Shown here: in pieces, positions 29,091 to 34,642 of the stretch
Layout of the letters: the number at the start of each line of letters is the position of its first letter
Position numbering within the stretch: the stretch's first letter is position 1
Origin: Candidatus Liptonbacteria bacterium
GTDB taxonomy: Bacteria > Patescibacteriota > Minisyncoccia > UBA6257 > 2-01-FULL-56-20
DNA: 34,642 bases
Assembly (NCBI GenBank): GCA_016182105.1
Contig: JACOXZ010000002.1
Span: 1 to 34,642, forward strand
Direction of reading: 5' to 3'
The notes under the pieces: model-generated
What the model was told of the DNA's origin: nothing
The model's input: only the letters and a program-made list of their open reading frames with translations
Database searches by the model: none
Program-made: the position numbers and the translations under genes

Positions 29091-29207
29091 CCCGTTAGAA
29101 GCAGATCGCGATCTGGGCAAGTCTGCAGTTTAATTTTATTCATTGTAATGACTATACATTTATTGATATTTGGAGTTTTTGCAAAGCGATCGCGGCTTCT
29201 AACGGGA
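29091..29207 (-). repeat. inverted-repeat element, rplD/rplW junction
   Basis: Arms CCCGTTAGAAGC (29091-29102) and GCTTCTAACGGG (29195-29206), extended inward with a bulge by AGATCGCGATC and GCGATCGC. The rplD stop codon TAG (29199-29201) lies inside the right arm, so the element supplies the last codons of rplD. The left arm touches the rplW ATG. The AT-rich 70-nt loop has no gene remnant that I recognise. Confidence 0.88.
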
Positions 29208-29858
29208 CTCATCTTTTTGTTTGGTTGGGACGCCTATTAAGGAAATGGCACCTTTATCAATAAAAATATTTTTATGGTTTAAAAGATCTTGGATATTTAA
29301 ACTCTCTGGGCTTACTGCTTTAGCCTTCACTAAATTTCTGGCAGCTCGGAATAAATTTTTACTGTGAGCCTGGCCAACAAGAAGTAGATCCATTTTTTTG
29401 GAGTTTTTTTTGAGATTAAGAATTGGCTTTAAAACTCCGGCTAAAATTTTAGTCTTTGGTTCTTTAACTTCTAAATTATCGAAAACTTTAATTTCTTTGT
29501 CGTTCCACTTTTTAGAGAGGACGCTCGCGGTCGCTAAACGCTTCATTTTTTTATTAATTTTTTGAGAATAATCTCGTTCTTTAGAGGGTCCGTGAGCTTT
29601 TCCGCCGCCTCTCCATAAAGGCGATCGGATTGAACCATGCCTCGCCCGACCCGTGCCTTTCTGACGCCATGGTTTTCGGCCGCCGCCACGGACTTCGCCT
29701 CGGCCTTTGGCGTGAGCCCAGGGCCGACGTTCATTCGCTCTTAAAGCTAAGAGAACTTGGCGCACTAAGTCCGGGTTCCACTTTGCGCCAAAAATTTTAT
29801 CCGGAAGTTCTGTTTCTCCCACCACTTTATTTTCTAAATTGTAGACATCAGTCTTCAT
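29199..29858 (-). CDS. rplD: ribosomal protein uL4
   Basis: 50S exit-tunnel protein. 219 residues from the ATG at 29858 (MKTDVYNLENKVVGE). The tunnel loop is clear: GRGEVRGGGRKPWRQKGTGR, then ARHGSIRSPLWRGGG. The start overlaps the end of rplC by 11 nt. The extreme C-terminus (ESR) is encoded by the repeat arm. Confidence 0.97.
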   Translation of the reverse strand: MKTDVYNLENKVVGETELPDKIFGAKWNPDLVRQVLLALRANERRPWAHAKGRGEVRGGGRKPWRQKGTGRARHGSIRSPLWRGGGKAHGPSKERDYSQKINKKMKRLATASVLSKKWNDKEIKVFDNLEVKEPKTKILAGVLKPILNLKKNSKKMDLLLVGQAHSKNLFRAARNLVKAKAVSPESLNIQDLLNHKNIFIDKGAISLIGVPTKQKDESR

Positions 29859-30312
29859 GTTTAGATGTTTTAGATTTCGCGCTTTGGATTTGAACCAACC
29901 CACCTCTAGCTCCTGGAACCGCGCCCCTCACCATCAAAATATTTTTTTCCTTATCCACTTTCACAATCTCCAAGTTCTTCACTGTTACCCTGACGCTACC
30001 CATATGGCCGGCCATCTTTCGGCCCGGAAAAACTCTTTGCGGCGCAGTCGAGCCGATCGAGCCCGGTGCCCTAAACCTGTTTTTTTGACCGTGAGTTTTG
30101 GGACCGCCGTGAAAACCGTGCCTCTTAACCGTGCCCTGAAAACCTTTGCCTTTGGAAATTCCGCTAACCTTGACAAGCTCGCCTTCCTTAAAAACCGAGA
30201 CGTCGTGATTACCCTGAGTCGCTGGCTCGGCAATAAGGACGGTTACTGGAATAACCTCTTTGTCTTTCCAGATCTGGCTCATCTTGAGTTTTTTAACTAA
30301 TACCGTAGTCAT
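29848..30312 (-). CDS. rplC: ribosomal protein uL3, unusually short
   Basis: Early-assembly 50S protein near the peptidyl-transferase centre. 154 residues against about 205-210 usual. The N-terminus (MTTVLVKKLKMSQIWKDKEVIPVTVL) and the C-terminal two thirds (SGISKGKGFQGTVKRHGFHG, GSIGSTAPQRVFPGRKMAGHMG, RVTVKNLEIVKVD, GAVPGARGGLV) align well. Between IPVTVLIAEP and VSVFKEGELVKV only about seven residues replace some 55 in E. coli, the segment that includes the VTQVKT and DGY.AVQ strands. The frame is intact, so this is a real deletion or a lineage trait. No Shine-Dalgarno; preceded by an attenuator. Confidence 0.95.
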   Translation of the reverse strand: MTTVLVKKLKMSQIWKDKEVIPVTVLIAEPATQGNHDVSVFKEGELVKVSGISKGKGFQGTVKRHGFHGGPKTHGQKNRFRAPGSIGSTAPQRVFPGRKMAGHMGSVRVTVKNLEIVKVDKEKNILMVRGAVPGARGGLVQIQSAKSKTSKHED

Positions 30313-30331
30313 GGTTTTTTAAGATTAACAA

Positions 30332-30380
30332 AAACTACCGAGGATTAGCCTCGGCAGTTTTTTTAAGCTAAAACCTCGGT
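30332..30380 (-). promoter_or_regulatory. attenuator with competing antiterminator, rpsJ/rplC spacer
   Basis: Terminator: AAACTGCCGAGG (30360-30349) pairs with CCTCGGTAGTTT (30343-30332), followed by a T-run. Antiterminator: ACCGAGG (30380-30374) and TTAGC (30371-30367) upstream can instead pair with CCTCGGT (30343-30337) and GCTAA (30349-30345), destroying the terminator stem. It sits where it could uncouple rpsJ and upstream genes from rplC onward. The controlling ligand is unknown. Confidence 0.6.
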
Positions 30381-30384
30381 TTAT

Positions 30385-30413
30385 ATTTTATAGGGCTTCT
30401 AGGTAATTGTCCA
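30385..30413 (-). promoter_or_regulatory. possible internal promoter for rplC onward (TGGACA-17-TAAAAT)
   Basis: On the minus strand TGGACA (30413-30408), 17 nt, TAAAAT (30390-30385). The start would be near 30378, just before the antiterminator strand. The region could alternatively hold an 8-codon leader peptide beginning at the ATG at 30414. Confidence 0.4.
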
Positions 30414-30427
30414 TACTGAGGTTCCTT

Positions 30428-30760
30428 TTATCCCATCTTAATCTCGATATCGACTCCAGCCGGCAGATTCAAATTAGAGAGGGATTCGATGATTTTTTGA
30501 GTTGGATTTAAGATGTCGATTAAACGCTTGTGAACTCTAAGCTCAAACTGTTCCCGGGAATCTTTATGGACGAAGGTCGAACGATTGACGGTGTATTTTT
30601 TGATTTCTGTAGGCAAAGGAATTGGGCCCACAACTTTCGCGTCATTCCGCTCAGCTGTCTCAATAATCTGGCGAACGGAATTATCAACCAGGCGGTGATC
30701 ATAAGACTTCACCCGTAAGCGAAGCTTTTGGGGCAGTTCAAGTTCCTTCTTTTTAGGCAT
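30428..30760 (-). CDS. rpsJ: ribosomal protein uS10
   Basis: 30S head protein (NusE in antitermination), 110 residues. Seen: [42 protein letters not shown] and the signature [26 protein letters not shown]. First ribosomal gene after tuf; 115 nt with an attenuator separate it from rplC. Confidence 0.98.
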   Translation of the reverse strand: MPKKKELELPQKLRLRVKSYDHRLVDNSVRQIIETAERNDAKVVGPIPLPTEIKKYTVNRSTFVHKDSREQFELRVHKRLIDILNPTQKIIESLSNLNLPAGVDIEIKMG

Positions 30761-30839
30761 GAAAAATAATACTAATCTGCGAATCTAGCACGAATGATAC
30801 GAATATTCGCGGCATTCGCATGACATTCGTAGATTGGCA
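30761..30839 (-). repeat. tuf/rpsJ spacer with imperfect palindromic repeats
   Basis: 79 nt. AATCTACGAAT near tuf can pair with ATTCGCAGATT near rpsJ; inside are ACGAAT, ATTCGT and CGAATATTCG motifs. The 16-nt ATTCGTAGATTGGCAT (30825-30840) is identical to 24670-24685 in the rplN/rplX junction. No gene. Confidence 0.5.
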
Positions 30840-32039
30840 TTACTTATTGATCTTTGTCACCACGCCTGCGCCAACGGTCTTTCCGCCTTCGCGGATAGCG
30901 AATCGCTGCTTTTCCTCAAGCGCAACTGGCGAGATTAATTTGACGCTAAGTTTAATTGTGTCGCCAGGCATTACCATCTCCATTCCCTCGGGCAGGGTGA
31001 CCTCTCCGGTCACGTCAGTAGTCCGGATATAAAACTGCGGTTTATAGCCCTTGAAGAACGGGGTGTGACGACCGCCTTCTTCTTTGGATAAAATGTAAAC
31101 TTCTGAATCAAAATCGGTGTGAGGCGTAACGCTCCCGCCTTTTACTACCACTTGGCCTCGCTCCACGTCCTCTTTCTTAAGTCCTCGAAGAAGGAGGCCG
31201 ACGTTGTCTCCGGCTAAACCCTCATCAAGAGTTTTTTGGAACATCTCAATGCCGGTTACCACAGTCTTTTGAGTAGGCCTGAGGCCCACGATTTCTACTT
31301 CTTCATTTACTTTTATTTTTCCTCTTTCGGCTCGGCCGGTCACGACCGTCCCTCTGCCGCCGATCGAAAAAACGTCTTCAACCGGCATCAAAAATGGCTT
31401 ATCAAGATCGCGGACAGGGGTGGGAACAAAATCATCTAGAGCCTTCACGAGTTCCAAGATCGGCTTTGCGTCAGGATCATCAGCAGATTTTACATTCATA
31501 GCCTTCAGAGCCGAACCTCGAATTATCGGCGTTTGATCTCCTGGAAATTCGTATTTTTTGAGAAGCTCTCTAACTTCAGATTCCACGAGATCAACTAATT
31601 CCGGATCGCTTACCTGATCAACTTTGCTTAAAAAGACTACAACCGCAGGCACGCCCACCTGCCGCGCAAGCAAGATGTGTTCTCTAGTCTGTGGCATCGG
31701 CCCGTCGGTTGCGGCGACAACGAGAATCGCGCCGTCCATCTGGGCCGCGCCAGTAATCATATTTTTAATATAGTCGGCATGCCCTGGCGCATCGATGTGC
31801 GCGTAGTGACGCTTTTCGGACTCATACTCCGAGTGGTGAAGAGCAATAGTGATGCCCCGAGCTTTTTCTTCAGGAGCATTGTCGATCTGGTCCACTGATT
31901 CTTCTTTTTTAGCCAAACCCTTTAAAAATAGGATGTGGGTGATAGCCGCGGTCAAGGTCGTTTTCCCGTGGTCGACGTGACCAATAGTTCCCACGTTGAT
32001 ATGGGGTTTGGTTCTTGAAAATTTCTCTTTTTCCGCCAT
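30840..32039 (-). CDS. tuf: translation elongation factor EF-Tu
   Basis: GTPase that brings aminoacyl-tRNA to the ribosome. 399 residues, full length. G1 [14 protein letters not shown], switch I with ARGITI, G3 [21 protein letters not shown]4-type sequence FLSKVDQ where most EF-Tu have NKxD (reads SKVD), and domains 2-3 intact ([23 protein letters not shown]). It follows fusA and has its own promoter at 32079-32106. Confidence 0.98.
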   Translation of the reverse strand: MAEKEKFSRTKPHINVGTIGHVDHGKTTLTAAITHILFLKGLAKKEESVDQIDNAPEEKARGITIALHHSEYESEKRHYAHIDAPGHADYIKNMITGAAQMDGAILVVAATDGPMPQTREHILLARQVGVPAVVVFLSKVDQVSDPELVDLVESEVRELLKKYEFPGDQTPIIRGSALKAMNVKSADDPDAKPILELVKALDDFVPTPVRDLDKPFLMPVEDVFSIGGRGTVVTGRAERGKIKVNEEVEIVGLRPTQKTVVTGIEMFQKTLDEGLAGDNVGLLLRGLKKEDVERGQVVVKGGSVTPHTDFDSEVYILSKEEGGRHTPFFKGYKPQFYIRTTDVTGEVTLPEGMEMVMPGDTIKLSVKLISPVALEEKQRFAIREGGKTVGAGVVTKINK

Positions 32040-32078
32040 TTTTTCCTAAATTTTTATTCTTTAATACGACAATATCTG

Positions 32079-32106
32079 ATTGTATGTTAAGCTCTTCCCA
32101 TGTCAA
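32079..32106 (-). promoter_or_regulatory. tuf promoter (TTGACA-16-TACAAT)
   Basis: A perfect -35 TTGACA (32106-32101), 16-nt spacer, TACAAT (32084-32079), in the 83-nt fusA/tuf spacer. The start near 32072 gives a leader of about 33 nt with AGGA before the tuf ATG. Confidence 0.8.
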
Positions 32107-32122
32107 GCCCCCTATTTATCCC

Positions 32123-34228
32123 CTACTTTTTCTTCCCCTCAACGATTAAGGTCTCGATGTTTTTTGGGACAAACTCATAACTATTAAACTCCATCGTGAA
32201 AGAGCCGCGGCCTTCGGTCATTGAACGGATGGCTGTGGCATAGCCGAACATTTCTGAAAGCGGCACCTTAGCGTCAATGACCTTAATGTTAGGCCGGTCG
32301 TTTATCTCCTCGATCCCTCCCCGACGGGAATTCAGATCGCCGGTCACTTCTCCTAAGAATTTGACTGGGATTATCACCTGAACCTTCATCACCGGCTCCA
32401 AAACGACCGGCTTTGCTTGTTTGCTCGCCTCCTGAAAAGCAATGGAACCTGCGATTTTGAAAGCCGCCTCTGATGAGTCAACCTCATGGAAAGAACCGTC
32501 ATAGAGGGTAACCTCCACATCAACCACCGGGTAATGGGCAATAATGCCTCTATCGGTCGCTTCCTTCACGCCTTTTTCCACGGCCGGAATGAATTCTTTA
32601 GGGATCACGCCGCCCTTCACAGCGTCCACAAACACAAAACCCTTGCCGCGCGGAAGTGGCGCGACTTTGAGCCAAACATGGCCATACTGACCGCGGCCGC
32701 CTGATTGCCTGATGTATTTTCCTTCAGAGGCGGCTTCACTCATGATGGTTTCTTTATAAGCCACTTGAGGTCTCCCGACATTGGCCATAACGCCGAATTC
32801 CCTCTTCATTCGGTCCACGATAATTTCAAGATGAAGCTCGCCCATTCCAGAAATAATTGTCTCGCCGGTCTCCATGTCGCCTGAGACCCGGAACGTCGGG
32901 TCTTCCTCAGATAAACGATGAAGAGCCACGCTCATCTTTTCCTGGTCAGCTTTGGTTTTGGGTTCGATCCGAACGCCAATCACTGGCTCCGGAAAAATGA
33001 TTTTCTCAAGAATAATTGGCGCTTCGGTCGAGCAAAGGGTGTCGCCGGTAGTCGTGTTTTTTAGGCCAACAATCGCCGCAATCTCGCCCGCGTAAACTTC
33101 TTCCACTTCTTCTCTTTGGTTGGCATGGAGACGTACAATCCGACCGATCCTCTCTTGCTCGCCCTTCACAGCATTCAAAATATAGGAGCCACGGCTCAAA
33201 ATCCCGGAATAATTTCTAAAGTAAGTCAAAGTCCCAACGTAGGGGTCAGTGGCGATTTTAAAAGCCAGCGCCGAAAAGGGCTCGTCATCGCTCGGACGCC
33301 TTGAAATTTCCGCGTGGGTTTCAGGATCAACACCTTTTACCGGCGGAATGTCCAGAGGCGACGGCAGATATTCCACGATAGCGTCGAGCATTAGCTGCAC
33401 CCCCTTATTTTTCAAAGCCGAGCCGCAGAAGACAGGCACTAATTTATTTGCTATCACGGCTTTTCTTAAAGTCCGGCGCAGGTCGTCGATTTTAACCTCC
33501 TTCCCTTCGAGATAGCGATGCATGAGCTCGTCGTCGTTATCAACAATTTTCTCAATCAAATGGTGACGACGCGTTTTAACTTCTGATGTAAGATTTTCCG
33601 GAATGGGAATCTCTATGACTCTTTCGCCATGCTCGCCCTCAAACTCAAAGGCTTTTTCCTGGATTAAATCGACAAGACCGCCGAAGGTCTCTTCGATCCC
33701 AATTGGAATTTGAAGAGGGATGGCGTTAGGAGTGAGCTTTTCTTCAATCGAAGATAAGCTCTTCTCAAAACTCGCGCCTAAGCGGTCAAGCTTGTTTATA
33801 AAACAAATTCTCGGCACCCGATATTCATCAGCGTATCGCCAGTTGGTTTCGGATTGAGGCTCAACTCCGGCAACGCCATCGAAAACCACGACTGCGCCGT
33901 CCAAGACACGCAAAGACCTCTTTACCTCAACAGTGAAATCAATATGGCCGGGGGTATCTATCAAATTTATCCGGTGCTCAAAATTCTTATCTCCTATTCT
34001 ATAAGTCGGGGTCCAAAAAGCAGTGGTCGCGGCCGCGGTAATCGTAATCCCTCTTTCACGCTCCTGTTCCATCCAGTCCATCACTGTCGTCCCCTCGTGA
34101 ACTTCGCCTATCTTATGGGAAATACCGGTATAAAAAAGAACCCGCTCCGTAACTGTGGTCTTCCCGGCATCGATATGGGCGATAATGCCAATATCTCTTA
34201 CCTTTTCTATAGGATAAAGTCTGGGCAT
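32123..34228 (-). CDS. fusA: translation elongation factor EF-G
   Basis: Translocation GTPase, 701 residues, full length. G1 [15 protein letters not shown] (17-31), switch [16 protein letters not shown]3 DTPGHIDF, G4 NKLD (FINKLDRLG), domain IV with [14 protein letters not shown], and C-terminal domain V ending [19 protein letters not shown]. Transcribed after rpsG with 15 nt between them. Confidence 0.98.
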   Translation of the reverse strand: MPRLYPIEKVRDIGIIAHIDAGKTTVTERVLFYTGISHKIGEVHEGTTVMDWMEQERERGITITAAATTAFWTPTYRIGDKNFEHRINLIDTPGHIDFTVEVKRSLRVLDGAVVVFDGVAGVEPQSETNWRYADEYRVPRICFINKLDRLGASFEKSLSSIEEKLTPNAIPLQIPIGIEETFGGLVDLIQEKAFEFEGEHGERVIEIPIPENLTSEVKTRRHHLIEKIVDNDDELMHRYLEGKEVKIDDLRRTLRKAVIANKLVPVFCGSALKNKGVQLMLDAIVEYLPSPLDIPPVKGVDPETHAEISRRPSDDEPFSALAFKIATDPYVGTLTYFRNYSGILSRGSYILNAVKGEQERIGRIVRLHANQREEVEEVYAGEIAAIVGLKNTTTGDTLCSTEAPIILEKIIFPEPVIGVRIEPKTKADQEKMSVALHRLSEEDPTFRVSGDMETGETIISGMGELHLEIIVDRMKREFGVMANVGRPQVAYKETIMSEAASEGKYIRQSGGRGQYGHVWLKVAPLPRGKGFVFVDAVKGGVIPKEFIPAVEKGVKEATDRGIIAHYPVVDVEVTLYDGSFHEVDSSEAAFKIAGSIAFQEASKQAKPVVLEPVMKVQVIIPVKFLGEVTGDLNSRRGGIEEINDRPNIKVIDAKVPLSEMFGYATAIRSMTEGRGSFTMEFNSYEFVPKNIETLIVEGKKK

Positions 34229-34243
34229 CTTTCAAGTCCTGAA

Positions 34244-34642
34244 TTATCTGGCGAAGTGGGCGAAGGCGCGGTTAGCCTCTGCCATACGATGTGTGTCCTG
34301 TTTTTTCTTGATTGCGGCTCCTTCGTTTTTGGAAGCGGCGATTAGTTCCTCTGCGAGTTTCACGGCCATCGGCTTGCCCTTCTTGCTTCTCGCGGCCGCA
34401 ATGATCCATCTCGTGGCCAAAATAAACTGTCTTTCCGGCCTCACTTCTCTCGGGATCTGATAATTCGCGCCCCCGATTCTCTTTGAGGCAACTTCGAGAA
34501 GCGGCGAAGTATTTACGATGGCTTTTTCAAAAATTTTTATGGGATCGTCTTTGGTGGAATTTTTGATCGCCTCCAAGGCGCCGTAAACAACTTTTTCGGC
34601 GACAGATTTCTTGCCGTCTTTCATCACGTAATTCACAAAACG
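34244..34642 (-). CDS. rpsG: ribosomal protein uS7, C-terminal part (runs off window)
   Basis: 30S head assembly protein; the frame continues past the window edge (RFVNYVMKDGKKSVAEKVVYGAL), so only the N-terminal part, about 20-25 residues, is missing. Seen: NTSPLLEVASKRIGGANYQIPREVRPERQ (rRNA-binding loop) and the end AIKKKQDTHRMAEANRAFAHFAR. The rpsG-fusA-tuf order is that of the str operon. Confidence 0.97.
   Translation of the reverse strand, partial: RFVNYVMKDGKKSVAEKVVYGALEAIKNSTKDDPIKIFEKAIVNTSPLLEVASKRIGGANYQIPREVRPERQFILATRWIIAAARSKKGKPMAVKLAEELIAASKNEGAAIKKKQDTHRMAEANRAFAHFAR

Noticed and set aside
27117-30300. Plus-strand frames of 100-176 codons across the ribosomal cluster
   Set aside because: Each lies opposite a fully recognisable ribosomal protein gene and has no homology of its own.

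Overview
The window looks like a reduced bacterial genome of the Candidate Phyla Radiation (Patescibacteria, probably a Parcubacteria-type lineage). The evidence is the compact S10/spc ribosomal gene order, the absence of rpmD (uL30) between rpsE and rplO, tRNAs without an encoded CCA end, and a lipid-salvage gene in place of visible lipid synthesis. TGA is used as a stop by many genes (secY, rpsE, rpsN, rpsH), so the code is the standard bacterial one. The lineage is inferred from gene content, not from a tree.

Layout. 1-313: start of tag (3-methyladenine DNA glycosylase I), reading off the left edge, behind a promoter-terminator unit of about 140 nt. 587-3909: a GC-rich two-gene unit encoding a lipoprotein and a large secreted metzincin-like protein with a C-terminal sorting/FlgD-like domain; it looks foreign. 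4041-8297: a lipid cassette (three-domain acyl-activating enzyme/ACP/acyltransferase, acpS, and a divergent MFS transporter) bracketed by a 54-bp inverted repeat. 8300-9843: tRNA-Val, rplL, rplJ with an L10 leader and promoter, tRNA-Trp. 9888-10741: a PaaX/Cas2-fold regulator between two near-identical perfect palindromes, then rpmG. 10929-12047: two unknown genes with strong Shine-Dalgarno sites. 12148-12307: two tRNA-Thr. 12418-15588: dnaE, apparently leaderless, converging on lysS. 15578-34642: a long minus-strand translation cluster, in transcription order rpsG, fusA, tuf, rpsJ, rplC, rplD, rplW, rplB, rpsS, rplV, rpsC, rplP, rpmC, rpsQ, rplN, rplX, rplE, rpsN, rpsH, rplF, rplR, rpsE, rplO, secY, adk, map, greA, lysS.

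The most striking signal lies between the ribosomal genes. Most junctions are tight (0-8 nt or overlapping), but nine carry inverted-repeat elements of about 60-320 nt placed between, or overlapping, the stop codon of one gene and the ATG of the next. Several share end sequences or whole segments (75 of 79 nt identical between the secY/adk and rplV/rpsC copies). The one between rpsE and rplO encloses a decayed GIY-YIG endonuclease reading frame. I read them as a family of miniature mobile elements, possibly derived from a GIY-YIG element, that tolerate only stop-to-start insertion sites in an essential operon. Their arms now form hairpins around start and stop codons.

Other points: an attenuator with a competing antiterminator between rpsJ and rplC, an unusually short uL3, in-frame palindromic repeats inside the lipid enzyme, and a possible ATA start codon for the lipoprotein.
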